A stretch of DNA of 64,000 bases from Demequina globuliformis (GCF_000975155.1 NZ_BBRG01000001.1:1128313-1192312); one strand, 5' to 3'; positions 22,066 through 31,223 are shown, numbered from the stretch's first letter. A program made the numbers and translations. The notes: generated by a model from the letters alone, not told the origin.

Positions 22066-22983
22066 ATGACTGCGGACGACCGCACCGCCCCTGGCACCGG
22101 GCAGACCTTCACTCCCCAGGAGGGGTCACCGGCGACGGGCGAGCAGCCCATTCGTCATTCAAGCGTGCCCCCGCAGGTGCAGTCCGCTCCGCCGGTCAGC
22201 GGTGCGACGCCGACGCGATCCTCCTTGCGTCCCACGACAGGGCAGCAGCCGGTGTCCGGCCAACAGCCGGTGTCCGGCCAACAGCCCACCACCGGGCAGA
22301 ACCCAGTGGCTGGCACCACCGGCGCAGCCAGCCCGGCCCAGGCATCGGCCCCCAGCCCCACTACCCAGCAGCGTCCCACCAGCACGCAGCAGACGTCCCC
22401 CTGGGCCCCGACGACCTCCGGGCCTGACGCGGTCACAGACGAGCAACCCACCACGACACGCCGTGAAGCCGCTGCTCAGCGCGAGGGCGGCGCCGCGGGC
22501 TTCACTGCCTCCGTGACCGCCGGCCTGGGTGCCGGATTCGGCAAGGCCAAGGAGTACGCCGCCAAGGCCAAGGACGACCTCATCTCAGGCGACGACATGT
22601 CGCAGCCGCGAGCCAAGGGCGGTGCCCGCCGGGCGCGCGTGCTGGTGTCCCGGATCGACCCGTGGTCCGCGCTCAAGATTGGCTTCTTGCTGTCCGTCGC
22701 AATGGGGATCATGACCGTCGTCGCGACCTACGTGGTGTGGACCGTCCTGAACGGCATGGGCCTGTTCGAGCTCACCAACCAGTGGATCGGCCAACTCTTT
22801 AGCCCCGAGCAGGAACTGGACCTCCTCCAGTTCTTCGCGTTGAACAAGTGGATGTCAGCGGCGGTGCTCGTATCCGTCGTCAACGTAGTGATCCTGACCG
22901 CCATGAGCGCGGTGGTGGCGTTCCTGTACAACATCGTCTCGTCGATCGTCGGCGGCGTCTACGTGACCCTGACGGACGACTAA
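22066..22983 (+). CDS. DUF3566 transmembrane protein
   Basis: A 305-residue protein. The first 145 residues are a Pro/Gln/Thr-rich disordered region that includes a tandem QQPVSG repeat; the C-terminal third is the DUF3566 domain with two membrane spans (ALKIGFLLSVAMGIMTVVA and VLVSVVNVVILTAMSAVVA). In actinobacteria it is a standard neighbour of gyrA and tRNA-Ile; no biochemical function is established. Start ATG 22066 follows GAGGAG by 6 bases; an earlier in-frame start at 22045 lacks support. Confidence 0.85.
   Translation: MTADDRTAPGTGQTFTPQEGSPATGEQPIRHSSVPPQVQSAPPVSGATPTRSSLRPTTGQQPVSGQQPVSGQQPTTGQNPVAGTTGAASPAQASAPSPTTQQRPTSTQQTSPWAPTTSGPDAVTDEQPTTTRREAAAQREGGAAGFTASVTAGLGAGFGKAKEYAAKAKDDLISGDDMSQPRAKGGARRARVLVSRIDPWSALKIGFLLSVAMGIMTVVATYVVWTVLNGMGLFELTNQWIGQLFSPEQELDLLQFFALNKWMSAAVLVSVVNVVILTAMSAVVAFLYNIVSSIVGGVYVTLTDD
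22246..22281 (+). repeat. Two tandem 18-bp repeats inside the DUF3566 gene
   Basis: CAGCCGGTGTCCGGCCAA occurs at 22246-22263 and again at 22264-22281. It encodes the in-frame hexapeptide repeat QPVSGQ within the disordered N-terminal part and may vary in copy number. Confidence 0.85.
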
Positions 22984-23072
22984 GACGGCCACCCCGCCAG
23001 CGCGCCCGGGGCCAGTTTGGAGCCGGGCGCACGGTTAGGGTATGGTTGGTCGCCGCGGCAGTCGCCGCGAAA

Positions 23073-23146
23073 GGGCCCATAGCTCAGGCGGTTAGAGCGC
23101 TTCGCTGATAACGAAGAGGTCGGAGGTTCAAGTCCTCCTGGGCCCA
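23073..23146 (+). tRNA. tRNA-Ile (GAT)
   Basis: A 74-base cloverleaf: acceptor GGGCCCA with TGGGCCC, D arm GCTC/GAGC, anticodon arm CTTCG/CGAAG around CTGATAA (anticodon GAT at 23107-23109), T arm GGAGG/CCTCC with TTCAAGT. CCA is not fully encoded (A then CA). It is the first member of the tRNA-Ile / DLW-39 / tRNA-Ala group; no rRNA genes are attached. Confidence 0.97.
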
Positions 23147-23159
23147 CAGAGGTGGACAG

Positions 23160-23273
23160 ATGAAGACAACAGTCATTCTTGTCGCGGTAGCGGCGGCGGC
23201 TGTCGTTGGCTATCGCATCGCGACGCGTGACACGCGGCGTGACATCTGGGATACTGTTCACTCTCGGTTGTGA
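23160..23273 (+). CDS. DLW-39-like 37-residue protein
   Basis: The frame from ATG 23160 gives MKTTVILVAVAAAAVVGYRI then ATRDTRRDIWDTVHSRL, 37 residues, behind GAGGTGG. A short hydrophobic N-terminus, a basic turn and a C-terminal acidic-Trp motif (DIW here, DLW in the family name) match the actinobacterial DLW-39 family, which lies between tRNA-Ile and tRNA-Ala near gyrA. Function is unknown; it is probably a membrane-anchored micro-protein. Its placement between two tRNAs implies it is cut from a mixed transcript. Confidence 0.75.
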   Translation: MKTTVILVAVAAAAVVGYRIATRDTRRDIWDTVHSRL

Positions 23274-23287
23274 TCGTCAGATCACGC

Positions 23288-23360
23288 GGGGCCTTAGCTC
23301 AATTGGTAGAGCGCCTGCTTTGCAAGCAGGAGGTCGTGGGTTCGATTCCCACAGGCTCCA
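23288..23360 (+). tRNA. tRNA-Ala (TGC)
   Basis: A 73-base cloverleaf with acceptor GGGGCCT/AGGCTCC, which contains the G3-U70 wobble pair that identifies tRNA-Ala, anticodon arm CCTGC/GCAGG around TTTGCAA (anticodon TGC at 23321-23323) and T arm GTGGG/CCCAC. No CCA is encoded. Confidence 0.97.
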
Positions 23361-23366
23361 CGACAG

Positions 23367-23396
23367 ACCGCCTTCCTTCGGGAGGGCGGTTTTTTG
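23367..23396 (+). terminator. Terminator of the tRNA-Ile/DLW-39/tRNA-Ala unit
   Basis: ACCGCCTTCC, a TTCG tetraloop and GGAGGGCGGT form a 10-bp stem with one G-T pair, followed by six Ts. A textbook intrinsic terminator, 6 bases after tRNA-Ala. Confidence 0.95.
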
Positions 23397-23425
23397 TTGC
23401 CCGCGTGAACGCTGCGGCAGGGCCG

Positions 23426-24163
23426 CTACTTTTCGTCGCCGATCTCCCACAGCACGGGATCCGAAATGTAGTCCGCCGCGGTGCCGTGGAACGTGCCCCG
23501 GTACTCCACTCCCGTAAGCGTGGCGCCGTCATTCACCATGATCACCAGGCACCCCGGGGCCGTCCCCGTCACGTCAAGGACGGCGGTGTCCGCTGGTACG
23601 CACTGCTCCGGGGCACCGGTCAGGGTGGGCGCGGACACCTGGCCTCCTTGGTCGGTGACGCCATCAACGGCGGGCAGGTCAGCAATAGCAAATCCGTCAG
23701 GAACCCGGTCGCCGACCACGGTCACGTCCACATCCACGTACGCCGGGTGGTACCAGCCGCGCAGGCCATCGAGGTCGGTGTCGGAAAGGTAGGGCGCGAG
23801 CTCGTCGAGGGTGCCTTCCGTGGTGTCGAGCAAGGTGAGGCGGACCTTCACCTCTGTCGCCTCGTCGGCGGCGTTTTTGGCGAGTACGGGCAGGATCAGG
23901 GGCTGGTCGCCAGGAACCGTGGAGCCCGGCGTGGTGAAGGGGGCATCGGGGAGGGCCGATGCCGCGACGGCAGACGGGGTCGGGCTCGCCTCGGTACCGG
24001 GTGACGGGGGCGCCACGGTGGAGGGGCTCGACGGTGCTGCGGAGGATGATGCCGGGCCGTCGGCATTGGAGGTGGTGCAGGCGGCGAGGAGCGCGGTCGT
24101 GGCCACCGCGGCAGCGAAGGCGGCGGTGCGGCGCGTTGCGCGCCAACGCGGTGCAGCGGTCAT
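23426..24163 (-). CDS. Secreted lipoprotein, function unknown
   Basis: A 245-residue protein starting MTAAPRWRATRRTAAFAAAV with the lipobox LLAAC (Cys29). A Ser/Pro/Thr-rich linker of about 45 residues precedes a beta-rich folded domain with two cysteines (PEQCVPAD and APGCLVIM). I recognise no family. The Met at 24163 was chosen because it gives a proper signal sequence; the longer open frame to 24301 is Arg/Pro-rich noise that overlaps the divergent tdk promoter region. Confidence 0.7.
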   Translation of the reverse strand: MTAAPRWRATRRTAAFAAAVATTALLAACTTSNADGPASSSAAPSSPSTVAPPSPGTEASPTPSAVAASALPDAPFTTPGSTVPGDQPLILPVLAKNAADEATEVKVRLTLLDTTEGTLDELAPYLSDTDLDGLRGWYHPAYVDVDVTVVGDRVPDGFAIADLPAVDGVTDQGGQVSAPTLTGAPEQCVPADTAVLDVTGTAPGCLVIMVNDGATLTGVEYRGTFHGTAADYISDPVLWEIGDEK

Positions 24164-24270
24164 GACACCACTGTGCCACGCGAGGCGCGTCGCCGGTCGG
24201 GGTGTTGGCCCGCTACTCTGTCTCGCACGCGCCCCGACAGCACGGGGGCGCTCAGCGCGAGGAGGACCCG

Positions 24271-24864
24271 GTGGCCAAGCTCTACTTCCGCTACGGAGCA
24301 ATGAACTCGGGTAAGTCCACCATGCTGCTTCAAGCGGCGTACAACTATGAGGAACGCGGCCAGAGCGCGGTCATTGTGAAGCCTGGTACGGACACCAAGG
24401 CCGGCCGGGCGGTGTCCTCGCGCATTGGCCTGGAGCGCGAGGTCGACGCGCTCATTGCTGAGCACGATCGGTTGGAAGATGTGCTTGAGAGCGTGCGCGC
24501 CATCGCTGACACCGACGCGATCTTTATTGACGAGGCGCAGTTTCTCACCCCCAGCCAGGTAGACGAGGCCTTCACCATTGCCGTGACCCGGCGAGTGCCG
24601 GTCCTCGCGTATGGCCTGCGCAGTGATTTCCGCACGCGTGCCTTCCCAGGCTCAGCCCGGTTGCTGGAACTCGCCCACTCCATCGAAGAGCTGAAGACCA
24701 TTTGCCGGTGCGGGTCCAAGGCACTGATGAATGCACGCCTGATTGACGGCGAGTTTGTGTCTCACGGGGACCAGGTCGCGATCGACGGCCAGGCCGCTGA
24801 CTACGAGTCGCTGTGCGGCACGTGTTACATCCAGAAGGTGGGCCCGGTCGTTCATTCCGCCTAA
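24271..24864 (+). CDS. tdk: Thymidine kinase (type II)
   Basis: A 197-residue salvage enzyme that phosphorylates thymidine with ATP. Walker A is GAMNSGKST (residues 9-17), the Walker B-like FIDEAQFL and the lasso region follow, and four cysteines (CRCGSK and CGTCYIQK) form the structural zinc site. It starts at GTG 24271 behind GAGGAGG. Length is typical of bacterial type II enzymes. Confidence 0.95.
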   Translation: MAKLYFRYGAMNSGKSTMLLQAAYNYEERGQSAVIVKPGTDTKAGRAVSSRIGLEREVDALIAEHDRLEDVLESVRAIADTDAIFIDEAQFLTPSQVDEAFTIAVTRRVPVLAYGLRSDFRTRAFPGSARLLELAHSIEELKTICRCGSKALMNARLIDGEFVSHGDQVAIDGQAADYESLCGTCYIQKVGPVVHSA

Positions 24865-24991
24865 GTTCGGCGGCCGTCGCGTGTGACCAACCGGCGACGA
24901 ACGTGACACGGCGCTGAACCCTTGATGAAGGTCGGGCGACGGCGGGCCGCGCCGGTGTTTCGGTGGGTGGCGCACCAGTTGACTGAGGGAC

Positions 24992-27900
24992 GTGAACGTC
25001 TCTGCGCTCGCCACTGCAGTCCTTGCCGCCGTCACCGCCGCGGTGCTGGTGTCGCCCACCGCGTCGGGCGCCCAATGGCCACCGCCCCAACCCGATCGCC
25101 ACGACCCCCTGTGGCAAGTCACCGAGGTTGTCGCCAACTCCCCCAATGTGCGCGGAGCGGACGCCTTCGAGTACATCGAGGTGCGCAACGCCTCCGACGG
25201 CCCCCTGGCCTGGGACGACGTGCGCGTGCGTTACGTGCGTCCCCTCGTGGACCTCACGACGGTGTGGACAGTGGAGTGGCCGACCGCGACGCCGGGGGTC
25301 ATGGTGGAGCCGGGGCAGGCGCTGGTGCTGTGGGTGCGCGGCGATGCCACCGACGGGCTCACTGTCGCGGACTTCAACGCCGCGTACGGCACGGCGCTCG
25401 TCGAAGGCGAGACGCTGGCCATGGTCGAGGGAAACGGGTTGTCCAACAGCGCGCTGCGCGGAGTGGAGCTGTCGACCAACTTTGGCGTGCAGCTGGCGCG
25501 GGCGTATTACAACGAGGACGGCAATGCCGACGCCACGGCGAAGCAGGGCATTGGCGTCCAGTACGCCCCCACGCGGGAGCCAGGAGGGGTGCAGGAACGG
25601 CTGGCGACCGCGGCTCCGAGCCCGGGGGTAGTGCCGCCCGAGCACCGCGAGGCCGCTGCCATCGCGCAGCCCGCGCCGGGGGAGGCACCGGTCATCGTCG
25701 ATGACACGACCACGAGCTTCTCGCAGGGGCGCGGGGTCGACATCACTGCGTGGATCCGCGATGACGGGCTGGTGTTCAGCGCGGAGGTCGAACTGTGGAC
25801 TGACCTGGACCCGGAACCCGTCACCTATCCCCTCGCTCGAGATCAGGCCGGCACCCGCACCGTGCACTTGGGGGCCGCGGACACCTTGGGGCGCTCCCAG
25901 ATTCACTACCGGATCACGGCCTGGGACGGGTCGCAGCGCACCACCACGGACCAGGCAACGCTGACCTCGCGCGTGAGCGATGCGGCCGTGCGCGTGGGTG
26001 GGGGTCACGAGGGCGTGCCGCTTGGGGCGGACCTGGTCGTCGACCCGCTGCCGCTGGTGCTCACGCGCCTGGATGGCGACGTGGTGGCAGGTGAGGTCGA
26101 CGTGGTGGCGGCCGGCGACGCCTTCCCAGAGGAACTCACCCTTGCGATTGATGGGTCCGAGGTGGAGGGGGTCCCTTCGCTCGAACACGAGCCGGTGTTC
26201 GCTTTCGACGCCACGTTGACTGACCCGTACTTCCGCAACGGGGTGCGCATGGGCGAGGACGTCCTGCATGTCTTCGACACCGGAACTTACGGGGCGACAG
26301 AGACTGTGGAAACGTCGATTCCCCTCGGTGAGATTGAGCCCGGCGTACCCGTCACCGTGCAGATCGTGTCGGGGACCAAGGCCGCGCCGGAGGTAGACGA
26401 CCACGAGGCGAATGACGACTTCCTCGTGACCAACGTGCGTCTCACACTGCCGGACGGGCGCACCCTGCGGCCTCGGGATGCGCAGCCAGGGATGCTGTCG
26501 ATCGGCGACGGCGGCGGCGCAACAGACGTGTACGACGCAGTGTTCGACATCCCCGAGGATGCCTTCACCGGCGAACGGTTCACGTGGGACACGACGCAGG
26601 CCCTCGACGGCGACCACGTGTTCTCCGCGAGCAGTGCCGCAGGGGAGGCTCAGGTGCGCCTCACCGTCGACAACTCTGCTCCCGAAGTCACCCCCAGCAT
26701 CGGCCAGGGGGCCTGGGTACGCGGTGAGGCGACGTTGGATGCGTCGGTGGCCGACGCCGTCGCTGGGGTGGACGCCGTGACGGCCACCGTGGATGGGCGC
26801 GCCGTCCGCCTCCCGCACACGTTGTCCTCCCTGACGGAGACCCCTGGTCCGCACACGTTCACCGTGACTGCCACGGACAAGGCCGGCAACACCGCGACCG
26901 TCGCGACAGATTTCGCCATCCCCACGGAACAGCCGTCAGTCGCCTCCGTGGGTGTCGCGGGCGGCAGCACCCTGACGGCCACCGTGAACGATGCCTCGGG
27001 AGACATGCTCGACATCGACTTCGCGCGCGGCCAGGCGTTGGCGCTGGGCGATCACGTCAAGGTGCTGACCGGCGCCACGGCGTGGTCAGGGGACATCGCG
27101 CGCGCGGAGGCGCAGCCTGCCAGCGCCGCCGACCTGGCCCGCCTCGACGCGGCCGGCGGGGAGCCCCTGACGACGACCAGCACGGCACAGCTGCCCTACG
27201 TGCTGCTCCGCGCCGATCTCACGGGGGCCGCGGGGGACAACGCTCGCGTCACCTGGACGGGTGCGGTGAATGCCCCCGCGCGCGTGACCTTGAGCGTTCT
27301 CGACGACGCGACGGGAGCGTGGGAGCCGCACGACTCACGCGTCACTGCTGAGGACGGCGAAGACGTGTCTCTCGAAGCGCTGGTGCCCGTGGCCCTCGCG
27401 GGAGACGACGGCATCCTCGAGGCGGTTATTCAACACACGGATGGCTATGCGGCCCGCGATCTGTCCGAGCGCGCAGTGGTGGACGAGCCTCACCACCCGG
27501 AGGACACGCCGCGCGACGCTTACGATTTCACGCTCGCGTGGGAGTCAGACACCCAGTACTACAACGCGCGCGAGGACATCTACGACCGGCAGCTGTCCAT
27601 CCACGACTACCTGCTCGAGGTGCGCGAGGACATCAACCTGCAGTACATGGTGCACACCGGGGACATCGTCGACTGGTCAAACGATGAGGAACAGTGGAAG
27701 CGGGCCGATGCCGCGTACAGTCCGCTCGATGACGCGGGGCTTCCGTACGGGGTGCTGGCGGGCAACCACGACGTGGACCAGACGACGAACGATTACGGCC
27801 CGTACTCGCAGTGGTTCGGCGACGCGAGGTTTGCCGACAACCCGTGGTTTGGCGGCAGTCACGAGGATAATCGGGGCCACTACGACCTCATCACGGCCGG

Positions 27901-28612
27901 CGGCATCGACTTCCTGTTCCTGTACATGGGGTGGGGCGCCATGGACGAGCAGATCGCATGGATGAACGACACCCTGGCCGCCTACCCCGAGCGCGTGGCC
28001 GTCGTGAGCCTCCACGAGTACATGCTCACCACCGGAGGCCTGGGGCCCCTGCCGCAGCGCATCTTCGACGAGGTCATCGCCACGCAGCCCACGGTGCGGT
28101 TCGTGTTGTCGGGGCACTATCACGACGCCTACACGCGCCTGGACAGCTTCGACGACAATGGCGACGGTGACGACGACCGCACCGTGACGTCGATGCTCTT
28201 CGACTACCAGGACCTCCCCGACGGCGGGCAGGGCTACCTACGGCTCCTGCACTTCGACAACGAGGCGCGGACCATCCAGGTCCGGACCTATTCGGACTAC
28301 CTCGGTGACTACACCGCGGTGCACCCTGCCTTGGATGATGCCCACCAGGACTTCGCGATCCCTTACACCCAGGCGGGGATTGCCGTGGAAGCCAAGACGC
28401 TCGTGACGGATACGGTCGGCGTCGACGTATTGTCGGAAGACGTGATCGCGAGTTTTTCTCAGGTGAGGGCGCTGACCGAGGTCGCGGCAGACTGGGCCGG
28501 CGAGACTGACGGCTCCTGGTACGTGCGTGCGACGGATCCCTATGGCGCGGTGGTGGTCTCGGACGTGGTGCCCGGCAGCGCGGTCACCACGCTCACGTCT
28601 GCGCGGCACTAA
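24992..28612 (+). CDS. Large secreted calcineurin-like phosphoesterase with lamin-tail domain
   Basis: A 1206-residue exported protein. A signal peptide (VLAAVTAAVLVSPTASGAQ) is followed by a lamin-tail-like beta domain (about 40-165: WQVTEVVANSPNV then EYIEVRNAS), several Ig/Fn3-like beta domains, and a metallophosphoesterase at about 845-1100 with ESDTQYYN, HTGDIVDW, AGNHDVD, and SGHYHDAY metal ligands. A final beta domain ends the chain without an anchor. It probably cleaves phosphate esters outside the cell, substrate unknown. Start GTG 24992 has GAGGG only two bases upstream and an n-region without positive charge, so the start is uncertain. The end overlaps glpK tail-to-tail by 4 bases. 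Confidence 0.85.
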   Translation: MNVSALATAVLAAVTAAVLVSPTASGAQWPPPQPDRHDPLWQVTEVVANSPNVRGADAFEYIEVRNASDGPLAWDDVRVRYVRPLVDLTTVWTVEWPTATPGVMVEPGQALVLWVRGDATDGLTVADFNAAYGTALVEGETLAMVEGNGLSNSALRGVELSTNFGVQLARAYYNEDGNADATAKQGIGVQYAPTREPGGVQERLATAAPSPGVVPPEHREAAAIAQPAPGEAPVIVDDTTTSFSQGRGVDITAWIRDDGLVFSAEVELWTDLDPEPVTYPLARDQAGTRTVHLGAADTLGRSQIHYRITAWDGSQRTTTDQATLTSRVSDAAVRVGGGHEGVPLGADLVVDPLPLVLTRLDGDVVAGEVDVVAAGDAFPEELTLAIDGSEVEGVPSLEHEPVFAFDATLTDPYFRNGVRMGEDVLHVFDTGTYGATETVETSIPLGEIEPGVPVTVQIVSGTKAAPEVDDHEANDDFLVTNVRLTLPDGRTLRPRDAQPGMLSIGDGGGATDVYDAVFDIPEDAFTGERFTWDTTQALDGDHVFSASSAAGEAQVRLTVDNSAPEVTPSIGQGAWVRGEATLDASVADAVAGVDAVTATVDGRAVRLPHTLSSLTETPGPHTFTVTATDKAGNTATVATDFAIPTEQPSVASVGVAGGSTLTATVNDASGDMLDIDFARGQALALGDHVKVLTGATAWSGDIARAEAQPASAADLARLDAAGGEPLTTTSTAQLPYVLLRADLTGAAGDNARVTWTGAVNAPARVTLSVLDDATGAWEPHDSRVTAEDGEDVSLEALVPVALAGDDGILEAVIQHTDGYAARDLSERAVVDEPHHPEDTPRDAYDFTLAWESDTQYYNAREDIYDRQLSIHDYLLEVREDINLQYMVHTGDIVDWSNDEEQWKRADAAYSPLDDAGLPYGVLAGNHDVDQTTNDYGPYSQWFGDARFADNPWFGGSHEDNRGHYDLITAGGIDFLFLYMGWGAMDEQIAWMNDTLAAYPERVAVVSLHEYMLTTGGLGPLPQRIFDEVIATQPTVRFVLSGHYHDAYTRLDSFDDNGDGDDDRTVTSMLFDYQDLPDGGQGYLRLLHFDNEARTIQVRTYSDYLGDYTAVHPALDDAHQDFAIPYTQAGIAVEAKTLVTDTVGVDVLSEDVIASFSQVRALTEVAADWAGETDGSWYVRATDPYGAVVVSDVVPGSAVTTLTSARH

Positions 28613-30123
28613 GCGCCTGCGCCGTCTCCTACCCATCCGAACGATTTCTCCACTCCCTTACTCCATTGGCGCTGAGCGTCGTCACGCTCGTTCTGCGTGG
28701 AGGCGGGAAGCCAGCGGCGGTCTTCGGACCATAGACTCCGAAGTTGCTCGAGGTCCCGCCAGTACCCCACAGCTAGGCCTGCTGCGAATGCGGCACCGAG
28801 TGCGGTGGTCTCGGCTACATCGGGTCGCACCACGGGGATTCCCAGTGCATCCGCTTGCATCTGCATGAGTAGGTCGTTGGCGACCATGCCGCCGTCGACC
28901 TTCAGCTCCGTCAACTCGGTACCCATGTCCTGTGCCATCGCGGTCAGAACGTCACGTGTCTGGGATGCCACAGATTCGAGTGCGGCGCGGGCGATGTGGC
29001 TGTGGTTGGTGAAGCGAGTGATTCCGAGGATTGCGCCGCGCGCGTCCGAACGCCAATGGGGTGCCAGAAGCCCGGAGAAGGCGGGGACGACGACCACGCC
29101 GCCGGAATCGGGGACCTGCGCGGCGAGGGTTTCGACTTCGGCGGCCGTGGAAATAATGCCCAGCGAGTCCCGTAGCCACTGCACAAGAGACCCGGTCACT
29201 GCGATCGACCCCTCGAGCGCGTAGACGGGCTCACCCGGCTCGAGTGCGTACGCCAGCGTAGTGATGAGTCCGTGCTCCGAGAAAACCGGATCGGACCCCG
29301 TGTTGACAAGGACGAAGCTGCCGGTGCCATACGTGCTCTTAGACTCACCGGCATTGAACGCGGCCTGGCCAAATGCGGCCGCCTGCTGGTCACCGAGGAT
29401 GCCCGTGATCGGCACACCACGCACCAAGCTTGACTCTGAGGCGCGCCCGAACGCGTCCGACGAGGGCCGGATCTCGGGCAAGGCTTCGAGGGGAACGTCG
29501 AAGAGGTTAAGCATGGTGTCCGACCACTCACAGGTGTGCAGATCCATGAGGAGCGTGCGCGACGCGTTCGTCACGTCCGTCGCGTGTACGCCGCTCTCTG
29601 GCCCTCCCGTGAGGTTCCACAATACCCAGCTATCAATCGTGCCGAGTTTGAGCCGCCCGGCTCTCGCCAAGTTCCTGCCATCGTCAATCGTGTCGAGCAG
29701 CCACGCGAATTTAGAGGCTGAGAAGTAGGCGTCCAAGGGTAGGCCCGTGATCGGTACGAAGGCATTCCGACCGTGGCGGGCGGAGAGTTCATCGATAAGA
29801 GACTGTGTGCGGGTGTCTTGCCACACGATCGCGTTGTGGAATGGTTCGCCGGTTATGGCGTCCCAGGCGACGACGGTTTCGCGTTGGTTGGTAATACCGA
29901 CTGCGGCGACGTCATGTCGAGTGATGTTCGCCTTGGCCATGGCGTATCCGACGGCCTCACGGACATTGGTCCAGATTTCGACAGCGTCGTGCTCTACCCA
30001 CCCGGGGGCCGGAAAGTGCTGTGCATGCTCGAACTGACCTGATGCTGTGATCTGGCCCTCGGCATTGAAGATGATGGCTCGCGTACTAGTGGTGCCTTGA
30101 TCGACGGACACGATGTAAGCCAC
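28609..30123 (-). CDS. glpK: Glycerol kinase
   Basis: A 504-residue FGGY kinase that makes glycerol-3-phosphate. It begins AYIVSVDQGTTSTRAIIFNA, with GITNQRETVVAWD, the IVWQDTRT substrate loop, DATNA-like TDVTNASRTLL, and the ATP-binding YGTGSFVLVNTG and VDGGMVANDLLMQMQAD. Start is GTG 30123 behind AAAGGAG. It lies downstream of the SorC-type regulator in the same direction, 82 bases apart, with a GCAC-N4-GTGC site in the gap. Codon use is less C/G-ending than in the flanking genes. Confidence 0.97.
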   Translation of the reverse strand: MAYIVSVDQGTTSTRAIIFNAEGQITASGQFEHAQHFPAPGWVEHDAVEIWTNVREAVGYAMAKANITRHDVAAVGITNQRETVVAWDAITGEPFHNAIVWQDTRTQSLIDELSARHGRNAFVPITGLPLDAYFSASKFAWLLDTIDDGRNLARAGRLKLGTIDSWVLWNLTGGPESGVHATDVTNASRTLLMDLHTCEWSDTMLNLFDVPLEALPEIRPSSDAFGRASESSLVRGVPITGILGDQQAAAFGQAAFNAGESKSTYGTGSFVLVNTGSDPVFSEHGLITTLAYALEPGEPVYALEGSIAVTGSLVQWLRDSLGIISTAAEVETLAAQVPDSGGVVVVPAFSGLLAPHWRSDARGAILGITRFTNHSHIARAALESVASQTRDVLTAMAQDMGTELTELKVDGGMVANDLLMQMQADALGIPVVRPDVAETTALGAAFAAGLAVGYWRDLEQLRSLWSEDRRWLPASTQNERDDAQRQWSKGVEKSFGWVGDGAGA

Positions 30124-30192
30124 GACGGTCTCCTTTGAACTCGGGGAATGAAGCGAAACTACGATGCCGATGGCCTGGCGTGCTAGTTCGGT

Positions 30193-30204
30193 GCACGGAT
30201 GTGC
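30193..30204. promoter_or_regulatory. GCAC-N4-GTGC site upstream of glpK
   Basis: GCACGGATGTGC at 30193-30204, embedded in GTGCACGGATGTGCAC, overlaps the last codons region of the regulator gene's end and lies 70 bases before glpK. It shares its symmetric half-sites with sites at 31189 and 32993. Confidence 0.55.
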
Positions 30205-30205
30205 A

Positions 30206-31192
30206 CTACCGCACGTCGGCCAATTTGCGTGCGAGTGCTTCGTCCACCACGAGGTCCGTTACCAGGCGGCCTTCGAGGGCTCCCCGAACGCCGGCGAATT
30301 TCTGGGCACCTGACGCGATGCAAACCCGGCGCGGGACTCGGCGTAGCGTCGCCAATCGCGGGCCGCTGCTGCGAGTATTGAGAGTGATCCCTTCGCTCGA
30401 TCCATCTGCCTTGAAGAAGACCGTGGCCACATCACCCACCACCTTGTCGTCTCGCAAACTCCGGTAGTCATCCTTGCCCAGGTAGCCGCCGATGTACACG
30501 TGGCTCGGGACCTCGGAGAATGGTGAACCCACGCCAAAAACGGCGACGTCGAGGCGCGTTTGCAGCTCTATCAACCGCCGGATGCTCCGTTCTCTCCATA
30601 GCGCGTCGCGTGTGGCCGGGTTGTCGAAGAACGCAGGAACGGGGAACTGTTGCACGCGCGCTCCGAAGGCCTGCCCAAAACGCTGGAGAATATCGGACGA
30701 GTACTCGATTCCTGTGCTCTGGGTGTTCCCTGCACCATTCATTTGAACGATGACGCTGTGCCGAGTAGGTCGGGCGACGAGGTGTCGACTCACTACGCTC
30801 ATCGTCGAACCCCATGCGACGCCGATGGTCATATGGGAGTCGACGAACTCGCTTACAAGGGCTGCGGCGTTCATCGCGACCCGCTCGAGCCGTTCCACGT
30901 CCGTGAGTGTGTCAGGCGTGGGCACTACGTGCGCTCTCACGCCAAAGCGGTCTCCAAGACGTCTCTCGATATCTCCGAGGTGGCGGTCTGGAGCGGACAC
31001 CGTGATTTCAACGATTCCGGTCTCGCGTGCGTACGTCAAGAGGCGCGACACGGAACTGCGCGAGACGGCGAGTTCGCGCGAGATCGACTCCATAGTTTGG
31101 TCCTGGACGTAATACAACTGTGCCGCTCGCAAGGCTTGACGCGTGCGCCGCCCTTCCGAACTGAAATCTTCCACGCTGTCCATCCTTTGCAC
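30206..31192 (-). CDS. SorC/DeoR-type sugar-binding transcriptional regulator
   Basis: A 328-residue repressor-like protein. An N-terminal helix-turn-helix (about 22-55: LRAAQLYYVQDQTMESISRE then LAVSRSSVSRLLTYARE) precedes the SorC sugar-binding domain with IGVAWGSTMS and VGVFGVGSPFS-like AVFGVGSPFSEVPS. The family binds sugar phosphates or polyols; here glycerol-3-phosphate or a related metabolite is the obvious guess. Start is GTG 31192 or ATG 31183; neither has a clear ribosome-binding site, and the GTG lies inside a GCAC-N4-GTGC operator candidate. It is divergent from glpD and heads towards glpK. Confidence 0.88.
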   Translation of the reverse strand: MQRMDSVEDFSSEGRRTRQALRAAQLYYVQDQTMESISRELAVSRSSVSRLLTYARETGIVEITVSAPDRHLGDIERRLGDRFGVRAHVVPTPDTLTDVERLERVAMNAAALVSEFVDSHMTIGVAWGSTMSVVSRHLVARPTRHSVIVQMNGAGNTQSTGIEYSSDILQRFGQAFGARVQQFPVPAFFDNPATRDALWRERSIRRLIELQTRLDVAVFGVGSPFSEVPSHVYIGGYLGKDDYRSLRDDKVVGDVATVFFKADGSSEGITLNTRSSGPRLATLRRVPRRVCIASGAQKFAGVRGALEGRLVTDLVVDEALARKLADVR

Positions 31193-31223
31193 GTTTGTGC
31201 ACTGGCATTGCGCGCCAGTGCAC
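31189..31223. promoter_or_regulatory. Operator array between the SorC regulator and glpD
   Basis: GCACGTTTGTGC (31189-31200) overlaps a longer perfect inverted repeat, GTGCACTGGC (31197-31206) and GCCAGTGCAC (31214-31223) around a 7-base spacer. It sits in the 72-bp divergent promoter region, so one protein could control both genes. Confidence 0.75.

Noticed and set aside
22246..22281. Possible CRISPR-like repeat
   Set aside because: Only two adjoining 18-bp copies with no spacer; it is an in-frame peptide repeat.
23073..23360. Possible rRNA operon around tRNA-Ile and tRNA-Ala
   Set aside because: These tRNAs often sit in rRNA spacers, but flanking DNA encodes DUF3566 and a lipoprotein; no rRNA sequence is present.
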